Assembly: GCA_902584805.1 (NCBI GenBank)
Contig: CACIBE010000004.1
Coordinates: forward strand, 1 to 64,000
Length of the DNA stretch: 64,000 nucleotides
Direction: 5' to 3'
Origin: an uncultured Alphaproteobacteria bacterium
GTDB taxonomy: Bacteria > Pseudomonadota > Alphaproteobacteria > HIMB59 > GCA-002718135
The position numbers and the translations under genes are program-made. The notes under the pieces were generated by a model. It was not told the DNA's origin, did not search any database, and saw only the letters and a program-made list of their open reading frames with translations. Below, one piece after another: positions 51,315 to 61,500 of this stretch. The stretch's first letter is position 1; every line of letters begins with the position of its first letter.

Positions 51315-52298
51315 TTAATAAGAAATAGTTTTTTGATCAAAAATACTAAAATTATTAGTTTTAATAACTTGCCTTATTGTTTTAATATAATTTTCATCTT
51401 CTGCGTAAGTACTTAGTTTATTTACAAGTAAATTAACATTGGAAAAATTATTTCGTTTTCTCATTATATTTCGGATATCACGAAAATCTTCGTATGCATA
51501 ATGAGAGTTAATATTATTAAAATATGACTCAACACTATTATTATATGAGCTAAATGCTTTGATTAAATGAGTATCGCCGTTTTCTCTTTCAAGTGGAATA
51601 ACTCCTTCCGAATCATCATAAGTGTATTCCCCAAAGAGTGCATTGTATTCTTTTGCAAATCTAGATTTACCCCATCCGCTTTCTATTGCAGCTTGGGCTA
51701 ATACTATTGAATTAGGTATCACATCAACGTTTGAAAGTATTTCGTCAACTAAATCTAATTTATGTTTATTTTGATACTTAATATTATACTTTTTTGCAAT
51801 ATCATTAAGTTTTCTTATTTCATTATTATTAAGAGTTCTAAAGGTTTCTAACTTACCTTTGAGCTCATTAACAAAACTTCTAATCATTAAAATATTTTGA
51901 TTTTCATTAATAATTATTGGTAAAACGGTTTTTACAAATTCTTTTTTATTTGAATCAAGGTAATCAAAATCTTTATCTAATAGTGTTAGCTGTATACTGG
52001 GGTTGTTTTGCTCTTCAATCTTTGAAGTAATTATTGGATTGATAGGCTTTATTCTTATTTTAACAATTAATTTTTCGTTTAATATTTCTGCAATAGGAGG
52101 ACCTTTGAGAGTAATTTCTTTTTCAGATGGTGTAATCTCTTTTTCAGAATATAATTTGTTTATTTGATTTGCAGTTTGAACATTATTCGTAGATTCAAAA
52201 GCATTAGTTTCTACAAACCCAACAAAGCCATTACTTATAAAAATTAATCCAATAAGTAATAAGGGAAAGCAAAAAAAATTTAACAGTTTATCCATCAA
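51315..52298 (-). CDS. Bax-like peptidoglycan glucosaminidase
   Basis: This 327-residue protein has an N-terminal membrane anchor or signal (about 8-30). A variable middle is followed by a glucosaminidase-type domain (about 190-315) with the catalytic glutamate in LAQAAIESGWGKSRFA and NALFGEYTYDD. Bax and GH73 relatives cut the GlcNAc-MurNAc backbone. It overlaps nfuA by 11 bases and abuts the deacetylase gene tail to tail with no gap. Both neighbours may work on the wall, which is inference from fold only. Confidence 0.85.
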   Translation of the reverse strand: MMDKLLNFFCFPLLLIGLIFISNGFVGFVETNAFESTNNVQTANQINKLYSEKEITPSEKEITLKGPPIAEILNEKLIVKIRIKPINPIITSKIEEQNNPSIQLTLLDKDFDYLDSNKKEFVKTVLPIIINENQNILMIRSFVNELKGKLETFRTLNNNEIRKLNDIAKKYNIKYQNKHKLDLVDEILSNVDVIPNSIVLAQAAIESGWGKSRFAKEYNALFGEYTYDDSEGVIPLERENGDTHLIKAFSSYNNSVESYFNNINSHYAYEDFRDIRNIMRKRNNFSNVNLLVNKLSTYAEDENYIKTIRQVIKTNNFSIFDQKTISY

Positions 52299-52857
52299 TA
52301 GGCCTTACTTCTTGAACTTCTGGAACATAATGCTTTAACATATTTTCAATACCCATTTTTAAAGTAGCAGTTGAACTTGGACATCCAGAACATGCGCCTT
52401 GCATGTGGAGATATACGACACCATCCTTAAAACTATCATAAATAATGTCTCCTCCATCCATGGCAACAGCGGGCCTTACTCGTGTATCCAGTAATTCTTT
52501 AATTTGTTTTACAATATCGGTATCGTTTTCATCAATCTCTAAAGATTTATCTTCAACTTTTTTACTGATATTAATTGTTGTATCTCCAGAATTATAATGA
52601 TCCATTATTGAACCTAGGATCAGCGGCTTCATAACTTGCCAATCTAAGGATTCATTTTTTGTAATTGTGATAAAATCACTACCAAAAAAAACACCCTCAA
52701 CCCCTTCGACATCAAATAAGCGTTTTGCAAATGGTGAGTCTGCTGCTTCACTAATATTTTGAAAAAAGGCCGTTCCATCATCCATTACAACCTTTCCAGG
52801 TAGAAATTTTAATGTTTGTGGATTGGGAGTTTGTTCAGTTTGTATAAACATATGCAC
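52288..52857 (-). CDS. Fe-S cluster carrier, NfuA/NifU-like
   Basis: This is 189 residues with the alphaproteobacterial Nfu layout. A scaffold N-domain (TEQTPNPQTLKFLPG...SPFAKRLFDVEGV) leads to a C-terminal NifU domain with VAMDGGDI and the cluster-binding CxxC in GACSGCPSS. It carries Fe-S clusters to apo-proteins. MiaB and other cluster enzymes are possible clients. It lies downstream of trpS as in rhizobia. The first ATG (52857) and one two codons later are both possible starts. Confidence 0.95.
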   Translation of the reverse strand: MHMFIQTEQTPNPQTLKFLPGKVVMDDGTAFFQNISEAADSPFAKRLFDVEGVEGVFFGSDFITITKNESLDWQVMKPLILGSIMDHYNSGDTTINISKKVEDKSLEIDENDTDIVKQIKELLDTRVRPAVAMDGGDIIYDSFKDGVVYLHMQGACSGCPSSTATLKMGIENMLKHYVPEVQEVRPIDG

Positions 52858-52896
52858 TATATATAGTTATTAATATGTCTTTAGTATGAATTTTCT

Positions 52897-52925
52897 AAAA
52901 AAAAATTCAAAATTTGGGGAATTTT
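52897..52925 (-). terminator. Weak possible terminator after trpS
   Basis: On the minus strand AAAATTC and GAATTTT can pair across a ten-base loop, followed by five more T. The stem overlaps the trpS stop codon and is nearly all A-T, so strength is doubtful. The rest of the 67-base trpS-nfuA gap shows nothing else. Confidence 0.3.
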
Positions 52926-53932
52926 TAAGTTAAAAAACCAATAATTTCTCTAGTTTTTTGTAAAACAGGTTCTGCTACCGCCACAGCATTCGCTTTGCCC
53001 TGATTTAAAATAGAATCGATATAAGAAACATCACTCATAAGTTTATTCATCTCACTCGTAATTGGTTCTAATTTAGCTACTGATAAATCTGCCAAATCCT
53101 TTTTAAAAGAGGAGAATTCTTTCCCAGCATAATTTTTAATAACACTATCAATTGATGTATCTTGTAAAGAAGCGAATATCGAGATTAAATTTTCTGCTTC
53201 TGGTCTTTTTTCTAAGCCGGTTTTATCTTGTGGTAATGGTTCAGGATCTGTTTTTGCTTTTTTAATCTTTTGTGTAATATTTTCTGCAGTATCAGTTAAC
53301 ATTATTCTCGAATAATCAGAAGGATCTGATTTACTCATTTTTTTTGAGCCATCGCGAAGACTCATCACTCTTGTTGCCTCCCCTAAAATTAATGGTTCAG
53401 GAATAGGAAAAAAATCTGTCTTAAAATCATTATTAAATTTTTGTGCGATATCTCTAGTTAATTCTAAATGTTGTTTTTGATCATCACCTACAGGAACGTG
53501 TGTTGCTAAATAAATTAATATATCTGCTGCCATCAGTGTTGGATAAGAAAATAAACCAACAGAAACGTTCTCACTATTCTTTCCAGCTTTATCTTTAAAT
53601 TGTGTCATGCGATTTAACCACCCCATTCGGGCAACACAATTGAACAACCATCCAAGCTGTGCATGTTGAGGAACTTGTGATTGAACAAAAATATTATTTT
53701 TTTTTGGATCAATGCCAGAAGCAATAAATGCTGCAGTAACTTCACGTGTTTTATTTGCTAAAACTTTAGGATCTTGCCAAACAGTAATGGCATGCAAATC
53801 GACAACACAAAAAAAACATTCATATTCTTTTTGAAGAGAAACAAAATTTTTTATGGCACCAAGATAATTTCCTAAATGGAGATCACCAGATGGTTGAACG
53901 CCGGATAAAATTCTTTTTGTTGGTTTTTCCAT
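52925..53932 (-). CDS. trpS: Tryptophanyl-tRNA synthetase
   Basis: This is a class I synthetase of 335 residues. The HIGH-like motif is HLGNYLG ([19 protein letters not shown]-terminal), and the KMSKS motif is exact in [26 protein letters not shown] is the tryptophan-site region. One base separates it from murJ. The murJ-trpS-nfuA order matches rhizobia. Confidence 0.98.
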   Translation of the reverse strand: MEKPTKRILSGVQPSGDLHLGNYLGAIKNFVSLQKEYECFFCVVDLHAITVWQDPKVLANKTREVTAAFIASGIDPKKNNIFVQSQVPQHAQLGWLFNCVARMGWLNRMTQFKDKAGKNSENVSVGLFSYPTLMAADILIYLATHVPVGDDQKQHLELTRDIAQKFNNDFKTDFFPIPEPLILGEATRVMSLRDGSKKMSKSDPSDYSRIMLTDTAENITQKIKKAKTDPEPLPQDKTGLEKRPEAENLISIFASLQDTSIDSVIKNYAGKEFSSFKKDLADLSVAKLEPITSEMNKLMSDVSYIDSILNQGKANAVAVAEPVLQKTREIIGFLT

Positions 53933-53933
53933 A

Positions 53934-55481
53934 TTATCTTTTTAAATATTCTTTTAACTGATTTACCGATAGGACTTTTAACATAATTACTAATCCAAAA
54001 TAAATAATTATAGCTAAAAAGATCATCAGAAGTAAAAGTGATGAATTTAATAACACTGAATTACCACTAATATTCGTAAAGAATAGTCCATTTAATACGT
54101 AGATTCCTACAAATAATATGGATGAACTTAGTAAAATTTTAATGGAATTCCTTACTAGTAGATCATCAAATTTCATATGATTCCTAATAGCTAAAAAGAG
54201 GTACAGTAATAATGCATTTACCCATGCACTAATTGCTGTTGCAACAGCAATGCCCATTTCTCTCATTGATCCAATTAAAAGTAGCGATAAGATAACGTTA
54301 GTAATCACACTGACAATGGATATGTATAGTGGTGTTTTAGTATCTTCTCTTGCAAAGAAACAAGAAACTAAAACTTTAATTATAATGTAAGCAGGTAAAC
54401 CTAAGGCAAAGTAACTTAATACTTTAGCAGTATAAAAAGTATCTTCTGCTACAAATGCACCTCGTTCAAATAAAATTTGTATAATGGGTTCAGCTAAAAT
54501 AAATAATCCTATGGCCGATGGTAAAGAAATTAACAACGAAAATTCAATAGATCTATTTTGAATATTATTTGTTGTTTCTTGATCTGATTGTTTAATTGCT
54601 TTTGATAAACTTGGTAAAAGAACTATACCAAGTGCTATTCCAAAGATGGCAAGTGGCAATTGATTAAGACGATCTGCATAATAAATATGACTGATTGCAC
54701 CCACGGGTAAAAAAGAAGCAATGATAGTGCCAATGACAATATTTAATTGAATTACTCCTGAACCAACAACACCAGGTAAAAATAATTTGAAAAACTTTTT
54801 TAATTTTTCATTTAAAACGGGAATGCGAATACGTGGTCGATAAAAATTTAAAACTGCTCTGTATAAATATAAAAATTGTAAAACTCCTCCTATTAATACA
54901 CCATACGATAACGCGTGACCTGCAGTTGTCACAAAAGGTGTTAAAAAGAATAATGACAGAATAAAACTAATATTTAAGATAGCAGGAGCAAATGCACCAG
55001 CAGCAAAACGTTCATGAACATTATTAATTGAGGCAAAGTGAGCAGCTAAGGAAATAAAAATAATATAGGGGAAAATTATTTTTCCAAAATGCACGGCAAG
55101 TTCATAGGCCTCTTTATTATCAGTAAAACCAGGTGCTAAAACTTGAATGATATAAGGCATTCCAAAGAAAAAAAGGATCGTTAAAACGACCGTAGCAAAT
55201 AGTAACATTGAGGTTGTGTTTTCAACAAAATCAGAAGCCTCGCGTTCATCTTTTGGATTGAGAACAACACCAGAGAAAACAGGGATTAATGCAGCACTGT
55301 AGGCTCCTTCTGCTAGGACACGGCGAAAGAAATTAGGAATACGAAATGCTACGAAGAATGCATCAGCAATTACTGTCGATCCAAGATATCTTGCTATTAA
55401 TATGTCTCGAATAAAACCTAATACTCGACTTAAAAATGTATAGAAGCTGACAGTAAAGAATGATCTAAAAAGACTCTTCAT
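53934..55481 (-). CDS. murJ: Lipid II flippase MurJ
   Basis: This is a 515-residue MOP-superfamily protein with about 14 membrane spans. The N-terminal [20 protein letters not shown] and [20 protein letters not shown] carry the arginines needed for flipping lipid II. It is full length and essential for peptidoglycan. It lies 54 bases after phoB and one base before trpS. It probably marks the start of a new transcription unit or readthrough from phoB. Confidence 0.97.
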   Translation of the reverse strand: MKSLFRSFFTVSFYTFLSRVLGFIRDILIARYLGSTVIADAFFVAFRIPNFFRRVLAEGAYSAALIPVFSGVVLNPKDEREASDFVENTTSMLLFATVVLTILFFFGMPYIIQVLAPGFTDNKEAYELAVHFGKIIFPYIIFISLAAHFASINNVHERFAAGAFAPAILNISFILSLFFLTPFVTTAGHALSYGVLIGGVLQFLYLYRAVLNFYRPRIRIPVLNEKLKKFFKLFLPGVVGSGVIQLNIVIGTIIASFLPVGAISHIYYADRLNQLPLAIFGIALGIVLLPSLSKAIKQSDQETTNNIQNRSIEFSLLISLPSAIGLFILAEPIIQILFERGAFVAEDTFYTAKVLSYFALGLPAYIIIKVLVSCFFAREDTKTPLYISIVSVITNVILSLLLIGSMREMGIAVATAISAWVNALLLYLFLAIRNHMKFDDLLVRNSIKILLSSSILFVGIYVLNGLFFTNISGNSVLLNSSLLLLMIFLAIIIYFGLVIMLKVLSVNQLKEYLKR

Positions 55482-55535
55482 ATGGTGGTTTTATAGTTTG
55501 GTAAGTGATTTGTATAAGTGAAATTTATGGCTTAA

Positions 55536-56219
55536 TTACGAGCCAAAACAATATCCTGCTGATCTCACGGTTCTTATAAAATCTTCTTTTACGTCATTAT
55601 TTATGGCCTTTCGTAGTCTTCTTATATGAACATCAACTGTTCGAGGTTCTACATGGGCCTCATTTTTCCAAACATGATTAAGTAATTGTTCACGGCTAAA
55701 GACACGACCAATATTTTCCATAAAGAAAGCTAATAAATTAAATTCTGTTGGACCAAGATGAAGAGTTTCGCCATCTCGTGATGCCGAGTGAGATACAAGA
55801 TCAATTACTATTCCTTTATAAGTTAAAACTTCATCAACAAACATTGGTCTAATTCGTCGAAGAACAGCTTTTACTCTTGCCACTAATTCGTTAACCGAAA
55901 AAGGTTTTGTTATGTAATCATCTGCTCCAGTTTCTAAGCCGCGAAGTTTATCTTCTTCTTCACCTTTTGCTGTTAACATTATGATAGGAATATTCTTATG
56001 TTCTTTATGTTTTCTAATTCTACGACAAAGTTCAATTCCTGATAACTCTGGTAACATCCAATCAAGAATAATTATGTCAGGTGGTTTATATAATATTTTT
56101 TCTAAAGCAGTTTCACCATCCGTTGCAGTATCTATTTTATATCCTTCTTTATTAAAATTAAATTTAAGAAGTTCTAATAATGCTTCTTCATCTTCTACGA
56201 TAAGCATTTTAAGTTTCAT
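55536..56219 (-). CDS. phoB: Phosphate regulon response regulator PhoB
   Basis: This 227-residue OmpR-type regulator has a receiver with Asp53 (ILDWMLPELSG) and Lys in YITKPFS. Its winged helix has VEPRTVDVHIRRLRKAI. PhoB activates genes with Pho boxes when phosphate is low. It is the last gene of the pst-phoU-phoB run, 41 bases after phoU. That gap holds a perfect TATAAT on the minus strand (56253-56248), so phoB may also have its own promoter. Confidence 0.97.
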   Translation of the reverse strand: MKLKMLIVEDEEALLELLKFNFNKEGYKIDTATDGETALEKILYKPPDIIILDWMLPELSGIELCRRIRKHKEHKNIPIIMLTAKGEEEDKLRGLETGADDYITKPFSVNELVARVKAVLRRIRPMFVDEVLTYKGIVIDLVSHSASRDGETLHLGPTEFNLLAFFMENIGRVFSREQLLNHVWKNEAHVEPRTVDVHIRRLRKAINNDVKEDFIRTVRSAGYCFGS

Positions 56220-56260
56220 GAAACTCTTCTATTAAATTTTTGTGTCAATTATATTACAAT

Positions 56261-56971
56261 TTATTTTTTTATTGGTAAGATTGCTTCCCAAGTTGGGTTA
56301 GGATTTGTATCAATTAATGGTTCGCCTGATACAGCATAATAGATATCTTCCGCTATATTTTGAACATAATCACCAATTCTTTCTAGATCTTTAACCATAT
56401 ATAAAAGATTAGTGCATGAAGCTATTCTCTTTGGATCTTCCATCATGTAGGTTAATAATTGTCTTAGAATACCAAGATATTCTTCATCTATTTGTCTATC
56501 AGCTAACCATACTTTTTTAGCCTCAGTATCGGAAAAATTTAAAAAAGCCTTTATTACATGATCTATCATTTTATGAACAAGCTCTCCCATTCTAATAATA
56601 TCTCTTGTAGGTTTCTCAGGTAAAACTAATTCAGTTAAAGCTGCTCTTTTTGCTATATTTGTTGCGTGGTCTCCTAATCTCTCTAAATCTTTATTCATTT
56701 TGATAGCAGAGAAAATTGTTCGCAAATCTGTTGCCATTGGTTGGCGCTTTCCTAAAATTTCAACTAAGCTTTGATCAAGTTTGTTATAAGCATCGTCAAT
56801 TAAATCATCATTTAAAATTACTTTTTCTGCCAGCTCGGTATCTTGGTTTTTTAAGGCATTAAGTGAGTCTTTTAATTGATTTTCAACTAAAGTTCCCATC
56901 TCTAAAATTTTACTATTAATGTCTTTGATCTCCTCATCATATGATTTGACAATATGTTTGTCTTGTTCCAT
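56261..56971 (-). CDS. phoU: Phosphate transport regulator PhoU
   Basis: PhoU couples the Pst transporter to PhoR and restrains the response when phosphate is plentiful. It is 236 residues of two three-helix bundles with repeated metal-site motifs (DLRTIFSAIKMNKDLERLGDH, LLYMVKDLERIGDYVQ). It overlaps pstB by one base. With PhoR seeming to lack membrane spans, PhoU may be the main link between PstB and PhoR. Confidence 0.97.
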   Translation of the reverse strand: MEQDKHIVKSYDEEIKDINSKILEMGTLVENQLKDSLNALKNQDTELAEKVILNDDLIDDAYNKLDQSLVEILGKRQPMATDLRTIFSAIKMNKDLERLGDHATNIAKRAALTELVLPEKPTRDIIRMGELVHKMIDHVIKAFLNFSDTEAKKVWLADRQIDEEYLGILRQLLTYMMEDPKRIASCTNLLYMVKDLERIGDYVQNIAEDIYYAVSGEPLIDTNPNPTWEAILPIKK

Positions 56972-57732
56972 TAACCAAACCTCCCTGTTATGTAATCTTG
57001 TGTTTTTGAATTATCAGGATTAGTAAATATTTTTTTTGTATCACCTGTTTCAATTAATTCCCCTAGGTGAAAAAAACTAGTTTTTTGCGATACCCTTGCT
57101 GCTTGCTGCATAGAATGTGTCACTATAACAATTGTATAGTTTAGTCTCAATTCATCAATCAATTCTTCAATTATGGCAGTTGCTATAGGATCAAGAGCGG
57201 AACATGGTTCATCCATTAAAATTATTTCAGGATTTACAGCAATCGCTCTTGCAATACATAATCTTTGTTGTTGACCCCCTGATAAGCTTGTTCCAGGTTC
57301 ATTTAATCGATCTTTTACTTCGTTAAATAGACCTGCCTTTTTTAATGATGAATGTACAATTTCTTCTAATTCATTTTTTGAGTCAACTAAACCATGTATA
57401 GTTGGGCCGTAAGCAACATTATCAAAAATAGATTTAGGAAAAGGATTTGGTTTTTGAAATACCATTCCAATTTTAGATCTTAGACTTACAACATCGGTTT
57501 TTTCACTAATAATTTCTTCGTTATCTACTTTAATTGATCCAGATACTTTACATATTTCGATTAAATCGTTCATTCTGTTTATACATCTTAAGAAAGTTGA
57601 TTTACCACATCCTGAAGGACCGATTAATGCCGTAACTTCTTTCTCCTTGATATCCATTGAGATTCCAAAAAGAGCTTGTTTGGATCCATAATATACATCT
57701 ACACCATTTGCCAATATTTTAGAGTTACTCAT
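56971..57732 (-). CDS. pstB: Phosphate ABC transporter ATPase PstB
   Basis: This 253-residue ATPase has Walker [10 protein letters not shown], the Q-loop FQKPNPFP, the signature [15 protein letters not shown], Walker [13 protein letters not shown] and the H-loop VTHSMQQA. It powers high-affinity phosphate import through PstC and PstA. Three bases separate it from pstA, and it overlaps phoU by one. Confidence 0.99.
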   Translation of the reverse strand: MSNSKILANGVDVYYGSKQALFGISMDIKEKEVTALIGPSGCGKSTFLRCINRMNDLIEICKVSGSIKVDNEEIISEKTDVVSLRSKIGMVFQKPNPFPKSIFDNVAYGPTIHGLVDSKNELEEIVHSSLKKAGLFNEVKDRLNEPGTSLSGGQQQRLCIARAIAVNPEIILMDEPCSALDPIATAIIEELIDELRLNYTIVIVTHSMQQAARVSQKTSFFHLGELIETGDTKKIFTNPDNSKTQDYITGRFG

Positions 57733-57735
57733 GTT

Positions 57736-59016
57736 TTACCACTTCCTTTCAAATCTATTTCTTAAGAACACTGCAATGGCGTTCATCATAAACAAAAATA
57801 TTAAAATTACCATTATGGCTGCAGCTGATTTTTCCTGAAAACCTCTTTCTGCACTTTCCACCCAAAGATATATTTGAACAGGAAGTGCTGCTGAAGGTTC
57901 TGTTAAACCAGTTGGAATATTGGGAATAAATGCAATCATACCAATCATTATAAGTGGTGCTGTTTCACCTAATGCTTGTGCTAATCCAATAATAGTCCCT
58001 GTTAAAGTCCCTGGTAGTGCAAGGGGTACGACATGATGAAATACCGCTTGTGTTTTTGTTGCTCCAACTGCAAGCGCTCCTTCTTTAATTGAAGGAGGAA
58101 CAGCTTTCAATGAAGCTCGGCAGGCAATAATAATAGTTGGTAACGTCATTAATGCTAACACGGACCCTCCAACTAACGGTGTGCTCCTTGGAAGACCAAA
58201 AACATTAAGCAATACACCTAACCCAAGTAATCCAAAAACTATTGATGGGACTGCTGCAAGATTTGAAATATTTACTTCTATTAATTCAGTTATTCTATTT
58301 TTTGGAGCAAATTCCTCAAGATAAACAGACGCTCCTATAGCAATTGGAAAAGATAAAATAAAAACAGTAAAAAGAGTAAATAATGATCCCATAAATGAAC
58401 CAGCTACACCAGCAATTTCAGGATGCCTTGAATCTGCTTTAGTAAAAAAGAAATTATTAAAAACTTGTTTAACTCTATTTTCTTCAACTAACTGATCTAC
58501 GTAACTTAATTGAATATCATTTAATTTTCTTCTATCTTCTGGCACATCTCTTCTTGAATTACCTTTTAATAGTTGATCCACATCACTATGGGCAGTTACC
58601 CAAATTTGTTGCTTTGTATTAATGACTTCAGGATTTTCTAAGAAGTAGTCTTTAATTTCGTTATCTACATTTATAGAAAATAATTTTTTTATTAATTTAA
58701 TATCTGATTTTGAGAGATCTGGGAAAAAATTTTCAATAGCCTGTTTTTTAACTCTAAAAAATTTTCCTTTTTCCATCTCTTCATCTGAAGAGTCAGGTGT
58801 TAGTTTTAAGACCTCTTGATTATAATCAACTTCTAGGAGAACAATTGTTTTTTGAAAAGCAGTGTATCCTTTTGAAAATATTGTATACAAAAGGAAAACT
58901 AAAACTGCTAAAGATAAACACATAGCTGTAAAGCCATAATACTTAAATCGCATATCTTCTAAACTTCTCTTTTTTCTCAAAGAAACAATTTTTTCTTTAG
59001 CAACGGAATTATTCAT
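57736..59016 (-). CDS. pstA: Phosphate ABC transporter permease PstA
   Basis: This is a 426-residue permease, about 130 longer than the enteric form. The added part is a periplasmic region (about 65-200) between TM1 and the core, as in other Alphaproteobacteria. The core has SFPIAIGASVYLEEFAP and the coupling motif RASLKAVPPSIKEGALAVGA. It overlaps pstC by eight bases. The extension could contact PstS or the regulators, but its role is unknown. Confidence 0.96.
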   Translation of the reverse strand: MNNSVAKEKIVSLRKKRSLEDMRFKYYGFTAMCLSLAVLVFLLYTIFSKGYTAFQKTIVLLEVDYNQEVLKLTPDSSDEEMEKGKFFRVKKQAIENFFPDLSKSDIKLIKKLFSINVDNEIKDYFLENPEVINTKQQIWVTAHSDVDQLLKGNSRRDVPEDRRKLNDIQLSYVDQLVEENRVKQVFNNFFFTKADSRHPEIAGVAGSFMGSLFTLFTVFILSFPIAIGASVYLEEFAPKNRITELIEVNISNLAAVPSIVFGLLGLGVLLNVFGLPRSTPLVGGSVLALMTLPTIIIACRASLKAVPPSIKEGALAVGATKTQAVFHHVVPLALPGTLTGTIIGLAQALGETAPLIMIGMIAFIPNIPTGLTEPSAALPVQIYLWVESAERGFQEKSAAAIMVILIFLFMMNAIAVFLRNRFERKW

Positions 59017-60382
59017 AACGCTCCCTGTATCTCTTTACAATTTGTAGAGCTATAATGTTAAGAAATAATGTAATAACAAATAAAACTAATCCTAAAGCAA
59101 ATGCTGATAATGTTCTTGGGTTATCAAATTCTTGATCACCTATTAAGGCCACAACAATTTGAACTGTAACTGTTGTTACATTTTCAAAAGGATTACCTGT
59201 AAGATTGGGAGCTGTACCTGCTGCAACTACAACAATCATAGTCTCCCCTATCGCTCTGGATATTGCTAACAAAAATGCTCCTACAATTCCAGGTAAAGCT
59301 GCTGGTAAAATTACTTTTTTAATAGTTTCTGCTTTATTAGCGCCAATACCAAATGATCCTTCCCTTAGACTTTGCGGGACAGAGTTTATTACATCATCAG
59401 ATAAAGAAGAAATAAAAGGAATAATCATAACCCCCATTACCATACCAGCAGCAAGGGCGCTTGTTGGTGAAGCATCAATTCCAATTGATTGTCCAAATGC
59501 TTTTACGAAAGGCGCAACACTAACAAAGGCAAAGAACCCATAGACTATTGTTGGTATCCCTGCCAAAATTTCGAGAAGAGGTTTAACTATTTTTCTAACT
59601 CTTTGACTTGCGTATTCTGCTAAGTAAATTGCTGTTAATAATCCAAGAGGTGCCGCAACACACATAGCTACTACCATTACTAAAAATGTCCCAGCAAATA
59701 TTGGTACTGCACCAAAGGATCCCTCTGCAGCTGTTTGACCTTCTCTAATTGGAATAAATGGATACCACTCAGTACTAAATAAAAATTCAAATATTGATAC
59801 TTCTGCAAAAAAGCGAAGGCTTTCAAATATTAGTGAAAAAACTATTCCTATTGTAGTAAAAATAGCAACAGATGAACAAAATATAAGTATATATTGTATA
59901 TATCTTTCAATTGCATGTTGAGCATGAAATTCAGGTTTTAATTTACGTGAAGCGTATAGGGCTCCAAGTAACATTATAATGATTATTGAGAGATAAAAAG
60001 CTATTTGACTTATTTGTCTTAAGGAAGAATATTGAGATGCGGCATTAATTATTTCTACAGATTTACCATCGGCAAAAGAAGGGTTATTAGCAACATTTCT
60101 AATCTCTGCTAACAATAAACCTTCGTTGTAAGCTGCGCCCTCAATAAATTCAAAGTTACTAATAACTATGTTTTGAATAATCTGTTCTTGAAAAATAGCC
60201 CATGAAAAATAAACAATTAGTGCAGGAAACAAACACCACATTAAAACGTATTGTGCGTAATAATTGGGAAGAGATTTGCTTTTCGTACCTTGTTTTTTAG
60301 AGTTTAATTTAATTCTTGATCTTCCGTATATAAAGGATGAGAAAATTCCGACTGCAATTAAAACTAAAGACCAAAAGAACAT
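59009..60382 (-). CDS. pstC: Phosphate ABC transporter permease PstC
   Basis: This is a 457-residue permease, also with an enlarged N-terminal half (first span at 1-18, others near 48-68 and 130-150) compared with the enteric 319. The permease core has APLGLLTAIYLAEYA and the coupling loop SVPQSLREGSFGIGANKAE. A hairpin plus T run between pstS and this gene probably lowers its expression relative to pstS. Confidence 0.96.
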   Translation of the reverse strand: MFFWSLVLIAVGIFSSFIYGRSRIKLNSKKQGTKSKSLPNYYAQYVLMWCLFPALIVYFSWAIFQEQIIQNIVISNFEFIEGAAYNEGLLLAEIRNVANNPSFADGKSVEIINAASQYSSLRQISQIAFYLSIIIIMLLGALYASRKLKPEFHAQHAIERYIQYILIFCSSVAIFTTIGIVFSLIFESLRFFAEVSIFEFLFSTEWYPFIPIREGQTAAEGSFGAVPIFAGTFLVMVVAMCVAAPLGLLTAIYLAEYASQRVRKIVKPLLEILAGIPTIVYGFFAFVSVAPFVKAFGQSIGIDASPTSALAAGMVMGVMIIPFISSLSDDVINSVPQSLREGSFGIGANKAETIKKVILPAALPGIVGAFLLAISRAIGETMIVVVAAGTAPNLTGNPFENVTTVTVQIVVALIGDQEFDNPRTLSAFALGLVLFVITLFLNIIALQIVKRYRERYE

Positions 60383-60397
60383 TTATAACTTACTATT

Positions 60398-60423
60398 AAA
60401 AAAAAGGGGGCTTGTATGCCCCC
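60398..60423 (-). terminator. Hairpin terminator/attenuator between pstS and pstC
   Basis: On the minus strand GGGGGC, loop ATACAA and GCCCCC form a six-pair all-GC stem, striking in this AT-rich DNA, followed by eight T. It lies 15 bases before pstC. Partial termination here would give more PstS than permease, a common need for binding-protein transporters. Confidence 0.85.
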
Positions 60424-60445
60424 ATTTTATAAAAATTAAAGATTT

Positions 60446-61441
60446 TTATTTATAATTTGTTTGATTAGAAATAGCATCAAGAACAGCTGCTCTATCCGCA
60501 GGACTTAGTTGAACAAGTCCAGCATCTAGTAAGTAACCTTCTGTTGCTTCTTCACTTACAAACTCATTAACATAATCCATTAAACCAGGAATAACGCCAA
60601 TGTGTGCTTTTTTGATGTAGAAGAATAAAGGTCTTGCTATTGGATATGAATAATCTTGGATGCCTTCCATTGAGATTTCAACACCATTAATCATTGATGC
60701 TTTTACTTTATCAGAGTTATTAGATACAAAACTGTAACCAAAAATACCAAATGCACCTTGTTCTTTGGTTATATGCTCAACATACAGTTCATCATTTTCA
60801 CCACCTTCGATAACGTGGCCATCTTCACGATATGCTTGACAATCACCATCAGCAACTAACATATCTTTAACACAACCCTTTTTCATTACAAGTGAGTCAA
60901 ATGCATCTCTTGTTCCAGAAGTTGGAGGAGGTGCCATAATAGAAATTTCAACTTTTGGTAATCTTTTATCTATTTCATACCAAGTTGTTGGAGCGTCTGC
61001 ATTATCTCTAGCCATTGCCTGCCAGATTTCTTCTTTACTTAAATCAATGCCACCTTTCATTGTAGCACCGTTGGTATATTTCCATTCATAATCTGCAGCG
61101 TATGCAAAAGCTATACCATCATTACCAACTCTAACTTCGATGATATCGGTTACACCGCCATCTTGGCAAAGTTTGAATTCTTTATCTTTTTGTGCTCTTG
61201 AAGAGTTAGTGATATCTGGATGTTCAACTCCAACACCTGCACAAAATAATTTGTGTCCTCCACCAGAACCAGTTGATTCAATTACGGGTGCTTTCATTCC
61301 TTGAGATGCCATTTTTTCAGCAACTAAAGTAGCGAAAGGATAAACTGTAGAAGATCCTACAATTGAAATATAGTCTCTTGCTGAAACTGAAGTAGTTCCA
61401 AATAAAGCAAGGACAGCAATTAATTTAATTATATTTTTCAT
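60446..61441 (-). CDS. pstS: Phosphate-binding periplasmic protein PstS
   Basis: This is the high-affinity phosphate receptor. A signal peptide (hydrophobic IIKLIAVLALFG, likely cleavage after SVSA) leads to ISIVGSSTVYPFA and ESTGSGGGHKLFC, the phosphate-binding serines and glycines. I choose the ATG at 61441 (331 residues) because GAGG stands six bases before it. An ATG four codons upstream (61453) has no ribosome site. It is separated from phoR by about 40 bases. Confidence 0.96.
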   Translation of the reverse strand: MKNIIKLIAVLALFGTTSVSARDYISIVGSSTVYPFATLVAEKMASQGMKAPVIESTGSGGGHKLFCAGVGVEHPDITNSSRAQKDKEFKLCQDGGVTDIIEVRVGNDGIAFAYAADYEWKYTNGATMKGGIDLSKEEIWQAMARDNADAPTTWYEIDKRLPKVEISIMAPPPTSGTRDAFDSLVMKKGCVKDMLVADGDCQAYREDGHVIEGGENDELYVEHITKEQGAFGIFGYSFVSNNSDKVKASMINGVEISMEGIQDYSYPIARPLFFYIKKAHIGVIPGLMDYVNEFVSEEATEGYLLDAGLVQLSPADRAAVLDAISNQTNYK

Positions 61442-61475
61442 ATTTAGCCTCATTTAAAATAAGGTATTACTAAAT

Positions 61476-61500
61476 ATTATATGTTAAGGATTTATTACAG
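61476..61500 (-). promoter_or_regulatory. Candidate pstS promoter with half Pho box
   Basis: On the minus strand a perfect TATAAT lies at 61481-61476. CTGTAAT (61500-61494, six of seven to the Pho half-site CTGTCAT) is upstream, followed after four bases by a poor second half-site CCTTAAC. It overlaps the end of phoR. Promoter and PhoB control are both tentative. Confidence 0.3.

Noticed and set aside
59205-59543. 112-codon open frame antisense to pstC
   Set aside because: It mirrors the conserved permease core, has no ribosome site that stands out and no recognisable protein signature.
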